This document shows, piece by piece, positions 43,567 through 52,860 of a DNA stretch of 64,000 nucleotides. Each line of letters starts with the position of its first letter. The first letter of the stretch is position 1. The position numbers were made by a program, and so were the translations under genes. The notes under the pieces were generated by a model. The model searched no databases. It was not told the origin of the DNA and was given only the letters and a program-made list of their open reading frames with translations. The DNA comes from Pyropia yezoensis (lineage: Eukaryota; Rhodophyta; Bangiophyceae; Bangiales; Bangiaceae): contig CM020618.1 of NCBI GenBank assembly GCA_009829735.1, positions 12,305,119 through 12,369,118 on the forward strand, in the 5' to 3' direction.

Positions 43567-45658
43567 GGATTTTCGTCAGGCCTCGGGGAGCACGGACTCC
43601 GCCTCGAGCGCCGAGGAGCAAGGAGCCCCGGCAGACGGGACGATCCCGACCGTCAGCCGGCAGGACGCCGTTCCGCGCCCCGTGCGACCATACGTGGCCA
43701 CGAGGCGCGCCATCAAGGAGTGGAGGTCCTTGGGGGCCTCTCGGCGGGTAATCGAGACCATCTTCCGGGGGGTGCAGATACCGTGGCGCCAGCGGCCTCC
43801 CCAGTTTCGCAGCCAAGGGTACAAGCTGAGCGACTCGGACAACAAGTGGGCGACGGAGGACCTGGAGCGGTGGGTCTCTGCGGGCTACCTGCGGGAGCTG
43901 TCGCCGACCGAAGCGGCGGCGGCGCACTGCGTGGTGGGGGCCTTCGTGACCCACAGCGCCGGCAAGCCACGCGTCGTCGTGGACTACCGTCACCCCAACT
44001 CGTACATGGAGCGGCGCCGCTTCAAGTACGAGACGCTGTGGGAGCTGGCCCCGGGCTTGACGCAGGGGGACCAGCTCATATCGTGGGATATCGCCGACGC
44101 CTTTCACCACCTGCGCATCCGCGCGGAGGACCAGCCCTTCCTGAGCTTCACCATACAAGGGAGGGTCTTTGCCCCGTTGTCCATGCCGTTTGGGTTGGCC
44201 ATCGCCCCGTTCACCTGGACGAAGGTGTGCAGCCCCGTGGTGGCCAAGCTAAGGGAGATGGGCTTCGTCGTGACGGTATACGTCGACGACCTTGGGGGCC
44301 GGCCGCCGGTCCCAGCGCCGGGGAGGCCGGCGACCAACGCAGACGCCGCAGCCGGTTGGGCAGCCGCGGTAAGACTGCTGGAGACTCTGGGTCTGCGGGT
44401 GCACCAGAGGAAAGGAGTCAAGGACGGCACGACGGAGCTGCCATTGTTGGGCCACGTGGTGGACATGCACCTGGGCGTGTTCCGCTTGCAGCCGCAGCGC
44501 GTCGAGAAGATCGAGACGTCGGCCGCGGCGCTGGTACGGTACGCGTCAAAGCACCGGTGGTGGGTGCGCTTCGGCGCGCTGCGGTCATTCTGCGGGATGG
44601 CCGTCTCAACCTCGCTGTCCGTGCCGCACGCCCGGTTTCGCACCCAGTCGCTGTTCGCCCTGTTGGGCCCGGCGATGCGAACCGCCCAGCACAGCCGGCC
44701 GCGCCACCGCGACGTGCGGCTGTCGCATCAAGCCCTGGCGGACCTCAAGTGGTGGGCGAACTTGACCGCCCACGCGCTGTTGGGCCGGGCGCTCTGGCCC
44801 CAACCGGACGACGCCACCGTCCACACCGACGCGAGTATGACGGGGTGGGGGGCGACGTGGAATGGCACGGTGCCGGCCAGGGGCTTCCATGCGCCGGAGC
44901 GCAAGCACCTGCACATCAACGTCCACGAGCTGGGCACCGTGCGGCTCGCGCTCCAGTCCTTCGTCAAGTTGCTGCAGCCCAAGCACACCGCGCTGCGATT
45001 GATGATGGACTCGCTCGTGAGCGTGCACGTCGTCAACAACGGCACGTCCAAGTCGGAGGCAATGATGCGGGAGCTGAGGTTGCTGCACGGGTGGTGCCAG
45101 CTGCACATCGTGGAGCTGCGCGCGAGCCACCTTCCGTCCGCGGTGAACAACGCGGCGGACCGGCTGTCAAGGAGCAACGACAGCACCGACTGGGCATTGT
45201 CGGACCGGGCGTTCCAACGTCTCAAGCACCAGTACGGACCACGCACGCTGGACTTGTTTGGGACCAGCCTCAACAACAAGTGCGGCCGGTACCTCTCGAG
45301 GACGGCGGACCCTGGCACGGCCGGCGTCGACGCGATGTCCCAGAATTGGGTGAGCGACAACTGTTGGGTCAACCCGCCCTTCCAGCTGATCGGGTCTGTG
45401 CTGGACAAGATCCTCCGCACTAAGGCCCGGGCAACGCTGATCGTGCCGGTCTGGAGTGCCCAGCCGTGGTGGCAGCGAGCGGTGGAGACCTGCGCGTCCT
45501 GGGAGGAGCTGCCCAAGGCCGAGGGGGTCTTTACCCACGACACGCAGACTACGCCGGCCAAGGCGCCAAAGTGGCGCGTAGCCGCGTTCCGGTTCGACGG
45601 GGACGTAACCCTGTCACCCGTCTCGTGCGCTGGCAGCGCCTGTGCGACAACATCTTAG
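43567..45658 (+). CDS. pol: reverse transcriptase, RNase H and methyltransferase-like polyprotein
   Basis: The open frame starts far upstream in overlap with gag (from 42527, +1 relative to gag); recognisable similarity begins near 43650. The reverse transcriptase includes GKPRVVVDYRHPNSYM, SWDIADAFHHLRIRAEDQPF, SMPFGLAIAPFTWTK and the catalytic VTVYVDDLGG (Tyr codon at 44279). RNase H follows with HTDASMTGWGATWNG, MMDSLVSVHVVNNG and NNAADRLSR. The C-terminal part has CWVNPPFQLIGSVLDKIL and TLIVPVWSAQPWW, the N-6-adenine methyltransferase-like domain typical of DIRS-order elements. No ATG lies between the gag stop and the domain, so a fusion or frameshift from gag is likely. Confidence 0.92.
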
Positions 45659-46773
45659 CACGTCGCCTCGACAGCGGGCCAGGGTCGGTGGAGGGGGCGC
45701 GCCTCTTGGAGGCATCCACGCAACCCGGGACGGCCAGCAAGTACGTCAACAACGGGGAGGCGTTCGCGTCCTTCTGCACGAGCGCCTCCCTCTCCCCCTT
45801 GCCGGCTAGCCCGGAGACGATCGGGCGATACCTGGGGTCGGTGCGGGCGCGCGGCACCGTGGCGGCCGGATCGCTCGGGCCGTACCTGTCGCCCATCGCG
45901 GCACTGCAAGCCCTGGCGGGTTACCCGAGTCCGACGTCAGACGCGTTGGTCAGGAGCGCCAAGCGCGGCTACCGGCGGGCGCAAACGGCGGCGGTTGGCG
46001 GGCTCCGCGAAAAGCGTGGCCCGCTCCCAGCCGAGGCGGTGAACTGCTTCCTAGGCTTGTGGCCCCGGGCGGCGCCCGCTCTACGCGACAAGATTGCCGG
46101 CGTCACCCTCGCCTACCTGCTCTTCAACCGGCCTGAGGCGGCCTCCCACATGCGGGCATGCGACGTCTTCCCGACGGGGCGGGGCCTGGAGATACAGGTG
46201 CCCGACTACAAGATGGGGGTGCTGAAGGACGGCGAGCGGATTGCCTACACCGTCCCCGTGTTGTCCGGCGGGTGGGGGAGCGACGCGGTGCTCTCTCTGG
46301 TGCGTGGCCACTGGCGCGCGCACCGTGCGGCGGGGCGGCCCGCAACGGAGCGCCTGTTCGCGCCGGCGGGCCAGCGCAACCCACTCCCGATGCAGATCGT
46401 CACCACGTGGTTGAGAGAGCTACTGTCGCTCTCCGCCGTCCGCGCCCCGTTGGGGACCAAGTGGTCCGGCCACTCTCTCCGGGCTTGCGCGGCATCCGAG
46501 GCGCACGCGCTCGGGCTCCGCGACGCGCTTATCCGGCAGCTGATGGGCCTGGCCGACATCAAGACGGCCTACCGGCACTACATCGACGCGACGTGGGCGC
46601 CTACCTCGGCAGCCTGGGACTGGCTTGGGCGGTACGATCCTCGTACACGCCCACATCTCCGAGTGAATGGCTACACCCCCTCCCCCTTCCCGGTTAAGCT
46701 CACTTTCCCTTCGGCTGGGACAACGCTGTTAACTGGTCCGGGCGGTGGGCGGCCCGGTCGGCGGCGCCTGTAA
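45600..46773 (+). CDS. tyrosine recombinase of the retrotransposon
   Basis: Site-specific recombinase that inserts the circular DNA copy of the element. Catalytic residues are visible: Arg in LLFNRPEAASHM (codon 46129), the HxxR box GHSLRACAASEAH (His at 46471) and the nucleophile Tyr in YRHYID (46579). The N-terminal SAM-like part includes TASKYVNNGEAFASFC and SPETIGRYLGSVRA. The open frame overlaps the end of pol in another frame and has no ATG before the catalytic domain, so translation by frameshifting or splicing from pol is implied. The C-terminus runs through repeat B1 into A2, so the last ~35 residues come from terminal-repeat DNA. Confidence 0.92.
46668..46696 (+). repeat. split direct repeat B1
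   Basis: 29 bp starting TGGCTACACCCCCTCCCCCT, identical to B2. It lies 4 bp before A2. Confidence 0.9.
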
Positions 46774-47117
46774 GCTGGGTGCTGCTGTCGAGCTGACCCT
46801 GTGCCGGCGTGGCGGGAGCGGCGGCCCGTTTTTTGCTCCGGGGTGGGTCGGTGCCCGTCCGCCGCTTGGTGTACGGCACGACGATGCCAGGGCGGTATCG
46901 CCGCCTGGGCGCCCACCCCGCTCTCTCTCTTTCTCTCCGCCCCCTCCCCTCACCCCCCCGCACGGAGCAGCGGACCCTGGTACCGCCTGGACGGCGGGCG
47001 GACGCGGCACGCCCGCACGCGGCGGCCGCCGGCCGGGGCACCGGGCGGCTGAAGAGCGGGCCGCCCACCCCCGTCTCTCGCCGGCGGCCGGCCGGCAACG
47101 TCGTCCTTCTTGCCGCG
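46701..47117 (+). repeat. split direct repeat A2
   Basis: 417 bp, second copy of A1, directly after B1. The junction B1-A2 is the expected recombination product of PAT/Ngaro-type ends. Confidence 0.92.
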
Positions 47118-47292
47118 CCCCTGGCCTCCCCAGCGCTGGTTGGGCGCTGCTATCCGGGGAGGGGCTCTACGCCCTTTTGTCTTGGGCGGGGCGACGAGTG
47201 TGCCCCGCCATCTACGAGCGCACATGTTGCACTGCTCTCATGTTTTTTTTGGACTTTTCTCTCTCGTGCTCAATAAACGGTCGAGCGTTCAT

Positions 47293-47321
47293 TGGCTACA
47301 CCCCCTCCCCCTTCCCGGTTA
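47293..47321 (+). repeat. split direct repeat B2 (right end of element)
   Basis: 29 bp identical to B1, followed by unrelated sequence (ACGTAACTTCG onward becomes host). It marks the right end of the element. Confidence 0.88.
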
Positions 47322-47766
47322 CGTAACTTCGCGAAATATTCATAAACTGTCCAGAATGAGCAATAGCTGGGATGTTCTTCCGAGCAGTCCTGAAGTCTGT
47401 GAGGCTCAATGACAAATGACAGACCTTCTCTGAAGCGACTCTGTGGCCAGACTCGGTTGAAGCATGGGACATTGTCGAACACTCTTCTGCGGACTATTGT
47501 TCATCGTCCGATACCAGTGTCCAGGAAGCGGGGACAAAACGCTGTGAGGCTAGTAAAGTCAAGTTTGCAGCTTGGTACGGAAAATGTCTTAAAACTTCCG
47601 TTCTGCACGCACTGGGCCTTGAGGGCGGCTTTCATAATGAGAAGTCTCCTTACTACAGTGTATGTACTGTATGTACACCCCCCCCTCGCCTGGAGTTGGG
47701 CGCAACCCCAATCCCCAGGCTCTTGGAGGCCTTGGCGGGCTTGGGAGCTCCCGCCCGGCCCGGCCT
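47322..47766. other. spacer between two mobile elements, no gene recognised
   Basis: Moderate GC. Nothing recognisable was found. Confidence 0.5.
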
Positions 47767-48074
47767 CCCTACAACAAAAATAATCCGGATATCGGGGTTT
47801 TCTGTACTGGACGGAGGACCCTTGTGGGACTCGTCGAAAACCCTCAATATGATTTTTCAAGCCATCATCGGAGAGCATTGTCGCCCGCCAGAAGTGTCCG
47901 CAACCGCTTCTCATGATGTGGCGCAGACGCCATCTCTTGGACCGAGGCGCGCATCACAGCGGCTGCAACCACGTGCGACGCGATCGAGACAACGCTCAGA
48001 GCCTGCATGAGAGCCACTCTCATGATCTGAAGCGGTCAGCTAACTCGAACAGCAGACCCCACTCCTGCACCTGA

Positions 48075-48170
48075 GAACCCGTATATCCGGGATTCTCCTT
48101 GGAGGAACCCCGACATCCGGGTTTTTCCACGAGATAACCCGGATATCCGGGATAAAAACCCCGATTATGT
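48075..48170. repeat. cluster of ATATCCGGG palindromic units
   Basis: Three imperfect units spaced about 30 bp apart: ACCCGTATATCCGGGAT, ACCCCGACATCCGGGTT and ACCCGGATATCCGGGAT, followed by AAAACCCCGATTATG. The core CCGGATATCCGG is a perfect palindrome. The same motif occurs at 47784 and 52830. Confidence 0.7.
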
Positions 48171-50327
48171 GGGACTTTGATAGGCTGTGGATCATCCTCA
48201 GCGGGAACTCGAGGTCAGGGGGGCACTCGAGGTCAGATCAGCGTACCTTTAGGGGCAGTCGTTATATTAGGTATACATTAGTGTTCAACAAAACTTCAGT
48301 TGATATACAATGTTGTGTATCCAAATAAAAAATGATCAAAAAACGATCGGTGAGCTTCGTTCGAACTCTCACTTGCTACTGCCCCAGGCTCTCGCACCCC
48401 GTACTTATATGCGCCGCTCACCGTCACGCTATGGTACGTTGCACAAAAAAGATACACGGATGTTTTTCTCGGCTCGGGCCCGGGCTCCGCACCGGCCGCG
48501 GCGGGGTCCACGGTGGCCATGCTGACAGAAGGATCACATAGTCCCATGCGAACTCATGAGGTCCTTGGGCCCCCTGGACGGTGTACCGCTTTCAGGGACA
48601 CCCTGGGTGGACCGGCTGCTGTCGAACATGAAATGGGGCCATCCTTTTCGCATTGATTTGCCCGGCTCGGGGGTGGGTCCGGGCCCATGCGCTAACTGAG
48701 GCTTGGAAGAGGGATAGTCGATTTTAGAGAGAAGCCTAGGGACGGCTGGAGGCCATTGTTTTGAGGACCTTTTTCCGTGAGCGGGTCACCGTTTCTTAGA
48801 TGGCCGTTCTTGAGGTAAATGTTCCATGTCATGGGGTCGCCTGGTTAGTCCACGAAGAAGCCTGGTCCTCATGTGTCCAATGCTCATTGAGGCATCTCGG
48901 GCAGGTGCCCCTCATGCTCCTGACGAAGCGGCGTCTCCTCCCCCTTCCCCTCGTGGACCCCTCTTCTTGACCAGGCACATCAGGGAGGCAACCCCCCCCA
49001 AGCCAGCTTCCCTCTGGCGGTTCTACCTTTGGCAGGTGGAGTGCAGTGCGGGGGGGCGTGCCCAGGTGGAGTGGGTTCTCCATAAGCGCCGACAGTGCGC
49101 GAACCCAGGAAGCAAGGGGAAAGGCGTCTCCTGTGTGCGTGGCGTGGGGGGGGGTCATGCCTCAAGAAGGGGCGGAAGTGCACGACATCGCATCAAGGCA
49201 CTTCGTGCTTTGTGCGCGAAGTGCCTCGTTGCTGTTTGGCCTATCGTGCAGACCTTCCCAAGGCCCCCCCAAAATTCGGCCCTCTCGAAACCCTGCACCA
49301 TCCCGACACCACCTTCCTCCCTCTTCCGCTGCACCAGAATTTACCCACCCAGTCCCTCTTATCCCTTCTGCCCAGCGGAGCCACCGCACCAGCCCCCCTG
49401 CGCCCGCAACGGAAAGAAGAACGCCGGCGCTGACGCGGGCGCGAACGCCGGCGGCTAACACCATCGCCACTGTGTCGCCGTCACCCACTGCACTCCAATT
49501 CAAACAGTGACTTTACCCTGCCCGTTTCACCTTGCGCCGACGGACCCTCCCCCCGCCCCCCCATGCAGCTATCAAACCCCCCGCCATCGCCGTAGCTGCC
49601 CTCGCTCAAACAAGAACCCCGCCGCCATGCGTCACCTAAATGCCCCCAACGCAGAAGCCATCAACATCCCCTCCCCTCCCCCTCCAAAAAAGGGACACTA
49701 CCAGCCCTTGGAACCCTCCCCCGCCACCCCCTAGTGCTGCCACCGGCACCACACCCCCCAGCCAAAACACCGACCCCGCCATCCCCAGCGACCTGCCGGA
49801 CCCCCTCACAGAGTGCCCCCACCGTCCCCCCACCCTCCCCCTGCGCACCGTCCCCGCGGTCGCCCGTCGCCCGCCTCCCCCTTCCCCACAACGGCGGCGG
49901 CACCACCGCCCCCCCAAAAGACGTAGCCACGGCTCTCTGTGGCGTTCCTCACGCTCACCAAAAAAACCAGTCCACACGGCCGTCTGCCCGCCGCCCCCTC
50001 CCCCCCCCCCCTCAAACACAGTCCCCCCCTCCTCCCTCCCCCAAACACATTACCACAGCCGCCTGTGGCCTGCCCGTCTTTGCGACCGCCTCGATGGCTG
50101 CCGCGGCGGCCGCCGTGGCCGCCGCCTCGTCGATAGCCACCGCCGCCTCCGCGTCGACGGCCGCCGCCGTGACCGACGTCGCCACCGCCGCCGCCGCGGT
50201 CACCACTGCCGCCACATCGGATGCAGCAGCCGTCACCACGGACACCGCGGCAGGCGAGGTGGCCGCCACCGTGGGCACCGGCACAGGCGGGGTGTCCACC
50301 CCCACACTCTTGACTGCCGCGCCGGCC

Positions 50328-50467
50328 GCAGCCACAGGAGCCGACGCCACTTGCGCCGTCGCCGTCGCCGTCACCGGCGCCGCCCCCCCCCCCCCCCGCA
50401 GCCACAGGAGCCGACGCCACTTGCGCCGTCGCCGTCGCCGTCACCGGCGCCGCCCCCCCCCCCCCCC
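50328..50467. repeat. 70-bp tandem duplication
   Basis: Two adjacent copies beginning GCAGCCACAGGAGCCGACGC (50328 and 50398), each ending in a long C-run. Confidence 0.85.
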
Positions 50468-50479
50468 CCGCCCTCCCCA

Positions 50480-50830
50480 CCCCCAAACGCAACGTTGTCG
50501 CCGCCATCGCCGTCCACGTCGCCGTCGCTGTCGTTTCCGCCGTCGTTGCCGTTGACGCCGCCGGTGTCGCCGCCGTCGCCGCCGCCATTGACGCCGCCGG
50601 GGTCGCCGCCGTCGCCGCCGCCGTTGCTACCGCCGTTGCCGCCGCCGTTGCCGCTGCCGTTGCCGCTGCCGTTGCCGCTGCCGTTGCCGCCGCCGTTGCC
50701 GCCGCCGTTGCCGCCGCCGTCGCGCCGCTGTCGCTGTCGCCGCCGCCGTCGATGCTGCCGTCGATGCTGCCGTCGATGCTGCCGACGATGCTGCCGTCGT
50801 CGACGCCGGCGGCGGCACCGCCCCCTCGCC
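50480..50830. repeat. CCG/GTT-type microsatellite array
   Basis: Degenerate 3-, 6- and 12-bp repeats such as GCCGCCGTT, GTTGCCGCT and CGATGCTGCCGT. One frame reads as Pro/Leu-rich and others as Ala- or Arg/Cys-rich. No frame can be favoured, so I do not call a gene. Confidence 0.75.
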
Positions 50831-52860
50831 CCCGCCGTGTCGTGGACCTCCCCTCGTGCTGTACTCGCTCTCCAGTTGATGAGCGTCCTGGCATGGTTTC
50901 CGGAAACGGACCCACCACCGCTCATGTGGGGCGCATTACACCGGGGCATACCATCAAGGCACGTGATTGGCTCAGGTATGTGGCCCGAAGGTTCTCGGTG
51001 GAAAGAGAAAAGAACGCTCCGTGTATCTTTTTTCTGCAACGTACCATATCTACCATATCGTCTACACGCCTACATACTCTTGCGACCTTGTGTTTACTAG
51101 AATACATAAACACCATTATTTTTTCCGCGGGATGGATATTCGTCAGTACACAGGATCTGCGGCACGTCGTACACTACTCCGATGTTGTGCAGTGCCCACT
51201 GCGTCTTGTCCCAAAAGCATGAGACATAGCGCCTGGTCGCGCTCGTCGTTTACTACCGCAAATTAGTTTTTAGTAGCTTCAAAGAGATGACCTGCTGGCT
51301 TGCTGCCGGGCAGATGATGTCGTCACCCTGTGGTCGGAACTGGGAGGGCTTGACCCGTACTCATTGAGGCTCAGCTTAGATGAATCTGTGCAATTTCCTC
51401 GCTGCCCGTCGGCTACAGATCCTTTCGCGTCTATATTTCATTCTAATCTGTTTGATATGCGGCTACTCCTCGAAGCTACTTGTGTGGGATCACCCAGCTG
51501 AATTGACTCAGGCGTCTTCGTCGACAAAGAGCCGCAAGGGCCGGCCCCGGGGCCCCCGCAGGGTGGGGGTAGGAGGAAAGGGGAAAAGGCGGAGGGGGCG
51601 AGGGGGGGAGGGGGAGGGGTGAGCATGAACTAAGGCTGCAACTGATGACTCGAGACTATGAGAATTAGTCAAGAATCAGCAAGGGCAATGTACCCTGCGT
51701 CGCGCGCCCTCTGCTATTCATTTACTGGCTCCTCAGCACGTCCACCCGTATCTAGCGGGTTTGACAAGATCTCAGCTCTGGATCAATGTTTACCTTCCAA
51801 TGGCCAGCTCGCCATCTTCTAAATACATACATAGATTGATATCAACTTCAGCATCTTCGCCATTTGTGTCAGAGAGCTCTCCCCCCGCTCGATCTATCCT
51901 AATGCTGTTCCCCAATTTTGTCATGGGGAAAATGAAACTGGATCCACTGCGCGGGTCTCTCTACCAAGGAGAGAGCCGCGGGGACACCTCTGTATTTAGG
52001 GTACCGCTTGGATCGGGGAGCTGGGGGTGAGGGTGATCACTTGCGGCAATGGGAGACTCGAGACATAAAGGATTGGTCATCATTCAGCGAGGGCTGTTGG
52101 TTCTCCAATCCACCCGTTTTCCTTGCTGCGCTGAGCCATGCATCCCATTCCCGAATATTGACAGGATCTCGCGACTCGGGGATCAAGGATGACCTGCCAT
52201 TGGCTACGGCGCGCCACCTGCTATCTTCCAATGATATCAGCCTCTTCGCCAGTTTTGCAGAGAGCTCCCGTCTGCCTCCGGCCCCCGCGCGCCTAAAGCG
52301 CCTGATCTTGACCGCCCCCCATCACTGGATCTCGTGACATTCTGGTCGAAAATGCCCTGCGCTCGTCACCGCAATGGCAGCGGCCTGCGAAGGGCTACGC
52401 GGACGACTCGCAGCACTGACCCCCCTCCCGAATTTGCAGACCTTCTGGCTCGCAGAGGCCGGGCGGCGGCACCGCGACACCTGGGAAGCTCTCACGAGTT
52501 TTCACGAATAGCCTGGCCATTGGTCCACGGAGCTTGGCTGTTGTGAGAGCGGGTCGGCGCGGATGTGCGGCGGCGCGGCGGCGTGGCTACTGCGCTGCGC
52601 AAGGGAGGGGGGCGTCGTGGGAGCGAATGAGGTGGGGGGGTGGGCAGGCGGGGCACGGACGCCGACAAGGGGAGGGGGGGGGGGGGGCTCTCCATCAGGC
52701 CAGGACGTCCGGTCGAAAACGTGGAATAAAAGAGCTCCGCAACCACCCCTCTGGAAAATTCATCAGGGAGGGGCCCCGGTGCGGGGGGGGTCGTAATCCG
52801 GGAAAAAACCCGGATTACGGGACCCAGAACCCGGATATCCGGGTTATTTTTGTTGTAGGG

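Larger units (their letters stand above)
41956..47321 (+). mobile_element. DIRS-order (PAT/Ngaro-like) tyrosine-recombinase retrotransposon
   Basis: A 5.4 kb element that encodes a gag-like protein, reverse transcriptase, RNase H, a methyltransferase-like domain and a tyrosine recombinase instead of a DDE integrase. Its ends are split direct repeats, A1 ... B1-A2 ... B2: A1 41956-42372, B1 46668-46696, A2 46701-47117, B2 47293-47321. This layout is known for PAT and Ngaro groups; true DIRS1 elements have inverted ends. No target duplication is seen, as expected for recombinase-mediated insertion. A1 and A2 are nearly identical, so the copy is young. An AATAAA at about 47271-47276 can serve as a polyadenylation signal. 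Confidence 0.9.
47767..52860. mobile_element. candidate 5.1 kb DNA element with inverted ends, no transposase recognised
   Basis: The two ends match in inverse complement over about 33-42 bp (47762-47803 and 52825-52866). Read inward, both start CCCTACAACAAAAATAA and continue into a CCGGATATC motif. CCT lies just outside each end (47764-47766 and 52861-52863), a possible 3-bp target duplication. Palindromic CCGGATATCCGG-like motifs cluster inside both ends (48075-48170 and 52795-52845), reminiscent of subterminal repeats of transposons. A second inverted pair lies further in (48431-48470 and about 51010-51050). The interior holds low-complexity Pro/Ala-coding DNA and no known transposase, so it would be non-autonomous. 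It could also be two independent insertions of a small repeat. Confidence 0.4.

Noticed and set aside
43720-45423. 567-codon plus-strand ORF in the retrotransposon
   Set aside because: It is an out-of-frame shadow of the reverse transcriptase/RNase H frame, which has all catalytic motifs.
49640-51100. Proline-rich ORF resembling an extensin-like protein
   Set aside because: It reads through C-runs and microsatellites; other frames on both strands are equally open (Ala-rich, Arg-rich). Probably low-complexity DNA.
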